A stretch of 45,360 nucleotides of DNA from JAFGHJ01 sp964525555 (GTDB taxonomy: Bacteria; Hydrothermota; UBA3072): the NCBI GenBank assembly GCA_964525555.1, contig CAZGHN010000016.1:1-45360 (forward strand), given 5' to 3'. A model generated the notes under the pieces. The model worked only from the letters and a program-made list of their open reading frames with translations. It was not told the origin of the DNA and made no database searches. Position numbers and translations under genes: made by a program. Shown here one piece after another: positions 1-8,018 of the stretch; the first letter of the stretch is position 1; each line of letters begins with the position of its first letter.

Positions 1-1
1 C

Positions 2-535
2 AGTGCCAATGTAACGGTGATAGATGGAGAAAGCGATTCAAACACCGCCACTGTTGCCGCCAGCTATCATCCTTGCGCGATCTGTGTCAATCCAGTTACG
101 AATAAGATATATGTGGCAAATGATGGCAGTGACAATGTAACGGTAATAGACGGGTCGGACAATTCCACTGCCACTGTTTCCGTCGGAGATTTTCCCAATG
201 CGATAAGAGTAAATCCCAGCACAAACAAGATATATGTGGCAAATTCTAGTGGTGACAATGTAACTGTTATAGATGGACAGAATAACTCGACGGCTACAGT
301 TCCTGCTGGAGATTCACCTAGTGCAATATCAGTGAATTCAAATACCAACACTATATATGTTGCCAATTACAATGGCAATAATATGACAGTAATAGATGGT
401 GAAACGAATAATACGATCACTGTTGACGTCGGAAATAGACCCCGGGCGGTCTGCGTAAATCCTAATACGAACACCGTATATGTCGCGAATTCTGTCAGTA
501 ACAATGTGGCTGTTATATATTACCCGGAAGAGTGA
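2..535 (+). CDS. YVTN-family beta-propeller protein, 5'-truncated
   Basis: The reading frame is already open at the window edge, so only the C-terminal part (about 177 residues) is present. It consists of about four tandem repeats of roughly 42 residues with the pattern IYVAN..SNNVTVIDG..N.TATV..G..P.AI.VNP.TN. This is the YVTN/NHL-like beta-propeller blade signature, which usually forms extracytoplasmic binding scaffolds. The protein ends shortly after the last blade (VAVIYYPEE) with no C-terminal sorting domain, unlike the LVIVD proteins further along. The ATG at 17 is an internal methionine, not a start, because repeat sequence continues upstream of it. Ligand and function cannot be told from sequence. 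Confidence 0.85.
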   Translation, partial: SANVTVIDGESDSNTATVAASYHPCAICVNPVTNKIYVANDGSDNVTVIDGSDNSTATVSVGDFPNAIRVNPSTNKIYVANSSGDNVTVIDGQNNSTATVPAGDSPSAISVNSNTNTIYVANYNGNNMTVIDGETNNTITVDVGNRPRAVCVNPNTNTVYVANSVSNNVAVIYYPEE

Positions 536-548
536 TTCAATAGAATAG

Positions 549-619
549 CCTTTCGCTTTTAGCTCTTCGCTGTTAGCTTAAAAAAGGCAAAAAGCAAAAG
601 GCGAACAGCAAATAGCTGA
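549..619. repeat. Word-like inverted repeat (AGC/TTCGCTGTTAGC family)
   Basis: The spacer between the propeller gene and addA holds two related arms in opposite orientation, at about 549-579 and 591-619. They are built from the words CTTTCGCTTTTAGC, TTCGCTGTTAGC and their complements. Together they could form an imperfect hairpin. The same words recur at 7859-7888, 14665-14693 and 17559-17589, so this belongs to a dispersed intergenic family and is not gene-specific. It may act as a transcript end for the upstream gene, but there is no clean T-run. Confidence 0.5.
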
Positions 620-653
620 GTGGTTTTGGATCTATGAGATAAAAATAAAACTC

Positions 654-681
654 TTGACATTTCTCTCCTAGGTTCTATCCT
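654..681 (+). promoter_or_regulatory. Promoter of addAB
   Basis: TTGACA at 654-659 is followed after 16 nt by TATCCT at 676-681. The -35 box is perfect and the -10 box matches at four positions. The predicted transcript start, about 688, is only about 2 nt before the addA ATG at 690, and no Shine-Dalgarno sequence is visible there. The mRNA would therefore be leaderless. Confidence 0.5.
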
Positions 682-689
682 TAAATAAA

Positions 690-3600
690 ATGACTAAAAA
701 GAGCAGGTTAATACGTCTTCTTTCCTCCGCGGGCGGAGGTAAAACTTACCGGCTTTCCACACGGTATAAAAACTTACTTAAAGAAAACCCCCAAAATCTA
801 AAAAAAACTCTCGCAATAACGTTTACCAATAAAGCCGCAACCGAAATGAAAGAACGCATACTCAGGTTACTCAAAGAAGAAGCCCTTCAGCAAAACGATA
901 AACACTCCCAAAAATTAATCGACCACATTCTCGACAACTACAGCGATTTTTCCGTTAGGACCATAGATTCTTTTGTAAATTCCCTTGTTAAGGCGTTTTC
1001 AATCGAACTCGGGATTACGCCCGAAGCAGAGCTAATCATGGACTCCAATTACTATAAAGATTTCGCCACCTCCCTGGTAATTCAATCAGTCGAACAGGAT
1101 AAAATTCTCCGCAGAAAATTAAGTGACTTTATCATAAACAGAATGGAAACCGGAGGCAAAATAAACTGGGACTTTCATGGGCTTATAAGAAAAGGAATGG
1201 ACAGATTAGAAAAGTATGAAGGGAATGAAAATGTATTCTTTGAAAAAGCTCCGGAGAGCCTCTCTACCCTTGATAAAGATATCGTAATTTGTTTTAATAA
1301 ATCTATTAATCTCGCGGAAAAGCTGCTTGAATATTCATCCAATCACAGCGGCATTCACAGCCGGTTTTTAGACACACTCGAAAAAGTCATAAAAACCCGT
1401 AACGTAGACAAACTGCTTGAAAGCTCGTATATCAAAAAAGAACCAGGCGAAGTTCTTACAAAAAGTTTTAAAGACGACCCTGAGGATTTCGCACGATTCT
1501 TTAGAGAACTAAAAAAATACGTTTTCGACTATTACAAGTATAGCTTATTACGAGAACATAATTACCAGATAGATATTTACGGGGCTTATCACGAAATCTT
1601 AAAAAATACCAGAGAAAAACAGAGGGTGAGATTTATAGAAGACATAAACAAAGAACTGAAAATTCTCTTCGATGAATTCAGCATACCTTTTGTATTTTAT
1701 AGAATAGGAGAAAAATTCATTCATTATCTCGTAGACGAATTCCAAGACACAAGCAGAAACCAGTGGCAGAACCTCGTTCCCCTGATAGACAACGCCCTCT
1801 CGGAAGGAGGCTCCTTCTTCTACGTCGGCGACCCCAAACAGGCGATTTACCAGTGGAGGGGCGGAGATGTAGAGCTTTTTAATCTTCCTTCCGATTCATT
1901 TGCTTCTGTCGGGGAAAATGAAAAGAAGGCAGATTATATAAATAAAAATTACCGAAGCAGCAGAGCGATAGTCGAATTTATCGGAGAAGTTTTTTCAGAG
2001 CTTCCCGAAAAAATCAGGGAGAAAATGGGACAAAAAAGTAATTTCTATACCGATACCGTCAGACAGAAAATACCCGATTTTAAAGTAGATGAAGATTTCC
2101 AAGGGCTTGTTTCCATTGAGAAAATAAAGAGCGGAAGCAAAAGGATAGAAGATATTTTCTCATCTACAAACACCCGATTAGAAGAAACCATAAAAGAAAT
2201 ATTATCCCGAGGTTACAACGAGGGAGATATAGCAGTCCTTGTTCGCCGCAATAACGACGCAAAAGAAATAACGGAGCACCTTTGCGAAAAAGGATACCCC
2301 GTTGTCTCCGGTGAAACACTTTACCTTATAACAAATCCCGTTATAAAGGGTATGCTTTCCGCTTTAAAATTCCTTGAACACCCAACGGACAATACGTCTT
2401 TCCTTGGGCTTCTTAGCTGTCCATTTTTTAACAAAGAAACAGGACTTGACGAGGATGCTATAATAAATTTCGCGGAAGACTGTCTGCCCAACACCCCTTA
2501 TTACATGCAGTTTAAAGAAAGTTTCCCGGACGTGTGGCAGCGTTATATTGAACCTTTTTTCGTTTGCGTTGGATTTTTACCGGTTTATGACCTTGTAAGC
2601 GATATAATACGTACTTTTAAAATCCCTGAAAATTGTCCCGGCTCAATTAGCTTCCTTGAGGCTTTCCTCGAATTTATTCATACCCTAGAAGAACAATCCA
2701 TAACATCAATCGAGGGGATGTTAAACCAGTGGCAGAAAAAACAGGACTATGATAACCCTCCTTCTATCCTACTGCCGGAATCAACCGAAGCTATAAAAAT
2801 AATGACGATTCATTCCGCTAAAGGTCTCGAGTTCCCGGTCGTTATCGTTCCTTTCCTTTACATTCCGTTCGACAAAGATAAAAATGAAGTCGTTATACAA
2901 TATAAAGGAATAAAAAGAATAATTAAAGTAAAAAAAGACGTCCTTCCCGAGAATGATGCCGAGCTAAAGCGCGAAATCGAATCGAAACTCATGGAGAAAG
3001 AACAAAATGAAACCTTTGAAGAAATAAATAACTTTTATGTTGCCTTAAGCAGAGCAGTGTATGAACTGCATATTTTTATAACCGACGAGCAACCACAGAA
3101 TTATTCCGATCTCTGGAAAAAGGCTCTCGAAAACTTCATGGGCGAAGACTCATACACGAAAGGCAAACACCAGAATAAGCCTCCTCTTGAGAAAAGAAAA
3201 GAAGGCTTACCCTTAAAATATTTAAAAATGGATTTGGAAGGGAAAGAGAGCGTGGAGAGAGCCTCATCGAGACTTAGATTTAGAAAAAACGATATGGATG
3301 TTCTTAAAAATGAGAAAATCAGTCAATCCCGAAAAACGGGAGAAATTCTTCACAAAATCCTATATTATATAAAAGATTTAGGAGACCTCGACAAACTCGA
3401 TTCTATAATCAACAAGTCTTTAAATGAATTCGCGTACTCCGGAGAGCGAGATATTTTAAGAGAAAAAATAAGACCGGTTATAGAAAACATTTTCAAAAAG
3501 GAAGAAATAAAAGAGTTATTTTCAGCCAACGTTGCGGCATGGAGAGAAAAAGAAATAATTTCGCATACCGGCGATTTGTACCGTATGGACAGGGTCGTTT

Positions 3601-3773
3601 TTAAAGACGAAGAAATTAACTTAATCGATTTTAAATCGGGAGAAGAGCCGGTCTCCGGATGGAAGAAACAGCTCGAAAGTTACAAAGAATTAATAGATGA
3701 ATACTTCCCGAAAAAAAACATAAAAATGTATATTGTAAACCTTAACCGCGCGGAGGTAATCGACATTGAGTAA
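690..3773 (+). CDS. addA: AddA/RecB-like UvrD-type helicase-exonuclease
   Basis: This is a 1027-residue superfamily 1A helicase with a C-terminal nuclease, the AddA-type subunit of the complex that processes double-strand breaks for RecA. Visible motifs in order are Walker A SSAGGGKT (K18), motif Ia TFTNKAATEMKER, Walker B DEFQDT (349-354), motif III GDPKQAIYQWRGGD, motif IV NYRSS, motif V TIHSAKGLEFPVV (about 706-718) and motif VI FYVALSRA. The C-terminal PD-(D/E)XK nuclease has GEILHKIL and the catalytic pair in IDFKSG (D980, K982). The length is somewhat below the roughly 1200 residues of Bacillus AddA. The next gene overlaps it by 8 bp and encodes an AddB-like partner, which supports the assignment over a lone UvrD or RecB. 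The ATG has no Shine-Dalgarno; see the promoter entry. Confidence 0.88.
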   Translation: MTKKSRLIRLLSSAGGGKTYRLSTRYKNLLKENPQNLKKTLAITFTNKAATEMKERILRLLKEEALQQNDKHSQKLIDHILDNYSDFSVRTIDSFVNSLVKAFSIELGITPEAELIMDSNYYKDFATSLVIQSVEQDKILRRKLSDFIINRMETGGKINWDFHGLIRKGMDRLEKYEGNENVFFEKAPESLSTLDKDIVICFNKSINLAEKLLEYSSNHSGIHSRFLDTLEKVIKTRNVDKLLESSYIKKEPGEVLTKSFKDDPEDFARFFRELKKYVFDYYKYSLLREHNYQIDIYGAYHEILKNTREKQRVRFIEDINKELKILFDEFSIPFVFYRIGEKFIHYLVDEFQDTSRNQWQNLVPLIDNALSEGGSFFYVGDPKQAIYQWRGGDVELFNLPSDSFASVGENEKKADYINKNYRSSRAIVEFIGEVFSELPEKIREKMGQKSNFYTDTVRQKIPDFKVDEDFQGLVSIEKIKSGSKRIEDIFSSTNTRLEETIKEILSRGYNEGDIAVLVRRNNDAKEITEHLCEKGYPVVSGETLYLITNPVIKGMLSALKFLEHPTDNTSFLGLLSCPFFNKETGLDEDAIINFAEDCLPNTPYYMQFKESFPDVWQRYIEPFFVCVGFLPVYDLVSDIIRTFKIPENCPGSISFLEAFLEFIHTLEEQSITSIEGMLNQWQKKQDYDNPPSILLPESTEAIKIMTIHSAKGLEFPVVIVPFLYIPFDKDKNEVVIQYKGIKRIIKVKKDVLPENDAELKREIESKLMEKEQNETFEEINNFYVALSRAVYELHIFITDEQPQNYSDLWKKALENFMGEDSYTKGKHQNKPPLEKRKEGLPLKYLKMDLEGKESVERASSRLRFRKNDMDVLKNEKISQSRKTGEILHKILYYIKDLGDLDKLDSIINKSLNEFAYSGERDILREKIRPVIENIFKKEEIKELFSANVAAWREKEIISHTGDLYRMDRVVFKDEEINLIDFKSGEEPVSGWKKQLESYKELIDEYFPKKNIKMYIVNLNRAEVIDIE

Positions 3774-6615
3774 ACTAGTAAAGGTCCCTTTTTCTGAAAA
3801 TTTCATCGGGGAGTTAACCGATTATCTTTTGGATAATTTCGATAAATCCGACTTCTCTTCTGTTGCGGTCGTTTTCCCGGGCATAAGACCTTCGCATTTC
3901 CTTCTCGACTCCTTAAAGAAAAATTTATCAAAAGTTTTTATACCTCCCGTTCGTTTTTCCATAGATAGCTGGATGCAGTATCTCTTTAGTCTTGTGCGTG
4001 AAGAGCATATTCCTAAAGGCGACTTTGACCTCATCTATTTAATGTACAGAGCAATTGCGGAAAGCGAAACGAGTGAGGCAAGTCCTCTTAAGAAAATAAC
4101 TGATTCTATTAATACCTATATCCACTGGGGAAGTAGAATCCTCGGAGCGATGGAAGAATTCGAAATCCAATCCGAAAAACAGATGAACACAGAAGGTTTA
4201 ACCGATTATGATGATAATTTTCTTGAGTGGGTAAGGGATTTCTGGAGAAACTTCGTTTCTATTAGAGAAAAATTCTATTATTTACTAAAAGCTAACGATT
4301 TAACTTACAGGGGAGAAGTTTACCGCTTTACATCCGAAAATATCGAAGAGATATCAGATCTAATTCCCTTCGATAAAATTATATTTGCCGGCTTCTATGC
4401 TTTAAATAAATCCGAAGAACGCATGATGAAACACCTCTTCACGGAAGGGAAAGCCGATATAATAATTCAGTCCGACGATATAAAGGGAGCAGTTCCGACG
4501 ACTTCCCCTTATTACTTCCACAAGAAATGGGAAAAGGACTGGGGAGTAAGTTTTAGCGATATTAATAATAAAACGAACAATAAAAAACCTCAACTTTCAA
4601 TACATCAATGTTTCGATACGCATTCCGAGATTTTAACCGCTGAGGAACTTTTATCAAACTTCAAAGAAAAGGGTAAAAATACCGCAATTGTTTTACCGGA
4701 TTCAAGTTCATTAATTCCTCTTATATCCGAAATAATCCAGACAAATGAAAACGATTTCAATATAACAATGGGATATCCTTTAAAAAGAACCGCTCTCTTT
4801 AACCTCATCAAATACATTTTTTCACTGCAAAAAACCAAAAAAAACGGTAAACGTGGAAGCCTTTACTACCTTAAGGATTATTTGAATTTAATTCAGCATC
4901 CCTGGATAAAAACAATCAGAGCATCAGAAAGAGGAGAATCCTTCAGCACACTTATAAACCAACTCGAAAAGACACTGGTATCGGCAAATAAGGAAAAAGC
5001 AAGAAATTTCTTCTCCCTCGACGAAATATTTAAGTCAATCTTAAAGGAAGATTTCAAAAAACATTTCGAAGGAGAAGAAACATTGCCGATAATGATTGAT
5101 TTACTTCAAAAAATACATTCCCTTTCGATTTCATCTTTTAGCGACATAAAATCCTTAAAAGAAGGTGCGGAAAAATTATTCAACTTTATCTCCTTCTCTT
5201 ACGAAATTTCAAACATAGGAAAACACCCTCTAAACAATCAGTTTATCGGAACTGTGTTTGCCAAACTCGAAGAATTAAAGAAATCCCTCTTTTCAGACGT
5301 TAAATTTGGAGACAGTATAGACATCATCAATTTGCTTGAAAATTATTTATTATCTGTGAGAATTCCTTTCGTAGGGGAACCTCTTAAAGGAATTCAGATA
5401 ATGGGTATGCTCGAAAGTAGAAATCTGAGTTTCGAGCAAGTAATATTGCTCGACGTCAATGAAAGCATTATGCCCGCTTTATATAAGTTCGATCCTCTGC
5501 TTCCACACGGCCTACGTAAGCTACGAGGGTTACCCGGTTATGAAGAAGAAGAATCTATTTACGCGCATAATTTCTTCCGTTTAATAAAAAGCGCCAGAGA
5601 AGTTCACTTAATATACAAAGAAGGAAAACTAAAAGACGTGGATAAAAATATCAAATCGAGATTCATCGAAAAGATTATCTGGGAAAAGGAAAAGATTAAA
5701 GAGAATGTAATGCTCGACAACAGAATCTTCAAACCTTCTATAGAAATTTTAGAAAAAAGCGATATAAAAAAGAGCAAAAAAGTTCTAAAAAAATTAATAA
5801 GTACAGAATACTCACCCACAAAAATCGATACCTATGTACGGTGTCCCTTACAGTTTTATTACAGGTATGTTCTCAAGCTCGAAGAATACATGGATATAGA
5901 AGAAGAAATTGAGCGAAGTACCATAGGCAAATTAATTCATGATTTCTTGAAAGATTATTACACGGGGTTTTTAGATAAAAAAATCGTTATCGACAAGTCT
6001 GATTTTTCGGAAAACCTTAAAAAATATCTTAAAAAACACTTACACGAAGGAGGAGAACAGATTCTCCTCCGGGAAATTATCAGCAACACCTTAATGCGGT
6101 TTATCGAATATGAAAGCATGCGCTCTAAGGAAGAAGATATCATAATCAGAGACCTTGAAGTCCCGGTTGCCGGGGTTTTAGAAGTAGCGGAACTAAAAAA
6201 AGGCAGCGCCTTTAAACTTAAGGGAAGGATTGACAGAGCGGAAGAAATCAACGGTATTTATCATGTAATCGATTATAAAACCGGAACCATAACAATGCCT
6301 GCGAAAAAGCTTGGTAGTGAAGTAGACTTAAGCAGGGATAATATAAAGAAAAAGATAAGAACGTTACAGTTACCAATATATGTATATCTTTATTCGAAAA
6401 TGAATAAAATCCCAATCGAAAAAATCCAGGCAGAAATTTTCAACATAAGAAAACCACGCGAAGAAAATTCCCTTCAAGTTGAAAATATTGATTTCTTACT
6501 TGAGGCACTTGGTTTTATATTAAGAGAAATAGTAAACCCGGATATTTCTTTCTCACCCGACCCGGGTGATTACTGTAAATTTTGTCCGTTTAGTTTGATG
6601 TGCAGTGAGGGGTGA
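3766..6615 (+). CDS. addB: AddB-like PD-(D/E)XK nuclease subunit with Fe-S cysteines
   Basis: This 949-residue protein is the probable partner of the upstream AddA. The start is TTG at 3766, with GGAGG at 3752-3756, and overlaps the addA stop by 8 bp. The N-terminal half is helicase-like but has no obvious Walker A, so it is probably an inactive helicase fold used for structure or sequence recognition. The C-terminal nuclease has YSPTKIDTYVRCPLQFYYRY, then GRIDRAEE and HVIDYKTG (D836, K838). Four cysteines are placed as in AddB-type 4Fe-4S nuclease domains: C693 in RCPLQF and C937, C940, C946 in the terminal YCKFCPFSLMC. That cluster normally holds the nuclease fold together at DNA ends. The family call rests on the C-terminal domain and on gene order; the N-terminal region is weakly conserved. 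Confidence 0.83.
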   Translation: MSKLVKVPFSENFIGELTDYLLDNFDKSDFSSVAVVFPGIRPSHFLLDSLKKNLSKVFIPPVRFSIDSWMQYLFSLVREEHIPKGDFDLIYLMYRAIAESETSEASPLKKITDSINTYIHWGSRILGAMEEFEIQSEKQMNTEGLTDYDDNFLEWVRDFWRNFVSIREKFYYLLKANDLTYRGEVYRFTSENIEEISDLIPFDKIIFAGFYALNKSEERMMKHLFTEGKADIIIQSDDIKGAVPTTSPYYFHKKWEKDWGVSFSDINNKTNNKKPQLSIHQCFDTHSEILTAEELLSNFKEKGKNTAIVLPDSSSLIPLISEIIQTNENDFNITMGYPLKRTALFNLIKYIFSLQKTKKNGKRGSLYYLKDYLNLIQHPWIKTIRASERGESFSTLINQLEKTLVSANKEKARNFFSLDEIFKSILKEDFKKHFEGEETLPIMIDLLQKIHSLSISSFSDIKSLKEGAEKLFNFISFSYEISNIGKHPLNNQFIGTVFAKLEELKKSLFSDVKFGDSIDIINLLENYLLSVRIPFVGEPLKGIQIMGMLESRNLSFEQVILLDVNESIMPALYKFDPLLPHGLRKLRGLPGYEEEESIYAHNFFRLIKSAREVHLIYKEGKLKDVDKNIKSRFIEKIIWEKEKIKENVMLDNRIFKPSIEILEKSDIKKSKKVLKKLISTEYSPTKIDTYVRCPLQFYYRYVLKLEEYMDIEEEIERSTIGKLIHDFLKDYYTGFLDKKIVIDKSDFSENLKKYLKKHLHEGGEQILLREIISNTLMRFIEYESMRSKEEDIIIRDLEVPVAGVLEVAELKKGSAFKLKGRIDRAEEINGIYHVIDYKTGTITMPAKKLGSEVDLSRDNIKKKIRTLQLPIYVYLYSKMNKIPIEKIQAEIFNIRKPREENSLQVENIDFLLEALGFILREIVNPDISFSPDPGDYCKFCPFSLMCSEG

Positions 6616-6789
6616 AAACGACGGACGACCGTGGACGGCAGACCGAAATTACTAAATCCTATATCCTTAGTCCCAAATCCTAACAATTTGCGTTTATCTG
6701 CGTTCTATTATTTGGTGTGAGGTTGGGTTTTTTGACTCTTGACTCGAGTCTCGCAACTATTTTTAAGTTCTCCGTACCTCTGTGTAAGA

Positions 6790-7677
6790 TTATTTAGGGG
6801 CAGAGCTTAAGAACTTATATGTCAAGCCAACCGAAATGCTCTGGCGGTATCTGTATTTTTCCGTAATCTCCCTGTCATATAAAAGCTGAAAATATAGATT
6901 TACTGTAAGAAATTTTGTTATCTCTCCCGAAAATGTATTCTCCCAATCTATATCGGGATACCTCCAGTAATCTTCGCCGTTAACGTCCTCTCCATCCTTC
7001 TTGAACAACGCTTCGAATACAGAAAGCTTGCTTTTATAAGTAATTCGGTCGTCGGCAAACCTGGTCATGAAATCTGCAACCAGCTCTAAACCTCCTTCGT
7101 TACTTATATTGGTACTCCTCTGGCTAGCTAACGGATCGAGCGCTTCCCGATCTATTAACTGTTTTAATCCAACGCCGGTTCTTACTATTAGCTCATTCTT
7201 TTCGGATTTAAATATAGCTCTTGCCACGCCGAAACTTTCGGTGAGACTTATGGGGTTAACATATCTTGAATTATCAGTATCCCTATTATCGTAGAACTGG
7301 CTCTGCATACGCACCGCTATCACAGGATCTAAAAACCAGCCCAAAGTAAATCTCAAAACCGATTCTAAATCGATCTTATCATCTGCTTCCAGAGGAGAAG
7401 ACCAGACTCTGGATACAATATCCTGATTATAAGTTTGACCAAACAATAACAATAGCGTATTTTTATTATTCATTTTTGGAGTGATCTGCTTCTCAGCAAG
7501 TGAGTTACTAAGAAGTTTCCACGAAAGGGTTCCCGACTCCCCACCACTCCAGTTACTGCTGTACGAACTTCCGTTCACAAGCAAACTAGCATCTGCAGAA
7601 TAAGTCCAGGTAGCTCCGTAAATAGAAAAGGCAAAAGAAATCACCGATAAAACGACTAAAGTTAAAGTATACCTCAT
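6790..7677 (-). CDS. Secreted envelope protein, DUF3078-like, probable outer-membrane beta-barrel
   Basis: This is a 295-residue protein with a clear signal peptide (hydrophobic residues 5-18, probable cleavage near Y-G-A at 20-22). The mature part alternates polar and hydrophobic residues in short strands and ends in SVGLTYKFL, as outer-membrane barrels often do. The N-terminal pattern W..GG..G.LSW and the strands that follow resemble the DUF3078 family of Bacteroidetes-type envelope proteins. I see no catalytic motif. The start is supported by AGGAGG just upstream (complement of 7679-7690). It converges with addB and diverges from the LVIVD gene. A perfect 16-bp palindrome lies 32-47 nt before the ATG. 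The family assignment is tentative. Confidence 0.75.
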   Translation of the reverse strand: MRYTLTLVVLSVISFAFSIYGATWTYSADASLLVNGSSYSSNWSGGESGTLSWKLLSNSLAEKQITPKMNNKNTLLLLFGQTYNQDIVSRVWSSPLEADDKIDLESVLRFTLGWFLDPVIAVRMQSQFYDNRDTDNSRYVNPISLTESFGVARAIFKSEKNELIVRTGVGLKQLIDREALDPLASQRSTNISNEGGLELVADFMTRFADDRITYKSKLSVFEALFKKDGEDVNGEDYWRYPDIDWENTFSGEITKFLTVNLYFQLLYDREITEKYRYRQSISVGLTYKFLSSAPK

Positions 7678-7708
7678 ATTACCTCCTATTTTCCATTTTT
7701 TATTCTCC

Positions 7709-7724
7709 GGATACTTAAGTATCC
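7709..7724. promoter_or_regulatory. Perfect 16-bp palindrome, possible operator
   Basis: GGATACTTAAGTATCC is a perfect palindrome, centred about 39 nt upstream of the minus-strand envelope gene's start codon. Dyads of this size next to a start are often binding sites for dimeric regulators. No second copy was noticed in the window and no regulator gene is adjacent, so the role is inferred only from shape and place. Confidence 0.35.
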
Positions 7725-7911
7725 TAATCGATTATTTCAATCTAAAACAAAATCAAATTTATGCAAGGCAAAAATCTACGCTCGACATACTGCAAAATAA
7801 GACAAAAGTCAAAAAAACAACTCAAAATCTTGTGTTAATCTGTGCCTAAACTAAGAATTTCGCTGTTCGTGGTTAGCTGTTAGTTTAAAGACTAGAACAG
7901 AAAATAAACTT

Positions 7912-7940
7912 TTTACGCTTTTTTTTATCCAAAATATAAA
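7912..7940 (+). promoter_or_regulatory. Candidate promoter of first LVIVD module
   Basis: TTTACG (7912-7917), 17 nt, TATAAA (7935-7940). The -35 box is poor, but the block is conserved before the paralogous gene (TTTAAT 14775-14780, TATAAA 14799-14804, 18 nt apart), which argues that it matters. Confidence 0.4.
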
Positions 7941-7979
7941 ATGATTATTTATTTTGCAGAACAAAAAATAAGCAATCAT
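7941..7979 (+). repeat. Conserved imperfect inverted repeat in leader
   Basis: An arm starting ATGATTATTTATTTT at 7941 faces an arm ending AATAAGCAATCAT at 7979, forming an A/T-rich imperfect hairpin just after the -10 box. The same structure occurs at about 14805-14843 before the paralogous LVIVD gene. It may be an operator or a 5'-UTR stem. Confidence 0.45.
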
Positions 7980-8018
7980 GGATCTTTAAAAAATTAAAAT
8001 ACTAAAAAGGAGGCTTGC

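Larger units (their letters stand above)
7678..8018. other. Divergent intergenic region with repeat words and conserved module leader
   Basis: This is 341 bp between two divergent genes. Next to the minus-strand gene are its AGGAGG site and a 16-bp palindrome. The middle (about 7830-7888) carries word-like repeats (CTTGTGTTAATCTGTG and CTGTTCGTGGTTAGCTG) that recur at 14636-14693. The last 120 bp or so form a leader with promoter-like boxes, an imperfect hairpin and a Shine-Dalgarno. That leader is nearly the same upstream of the second LVIVD gene at about 14765-14887. I see no open reading frame here. Confidence 0.7.

Noticed and set aside
6616..6789. Possible terminator between addB and the minus-strand envelope gene
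   Set aside because: A short GACTC/GAGTC dyad near 6736-6752 has no adequate stem or T-run; the spacer looks like word-repeat debris.
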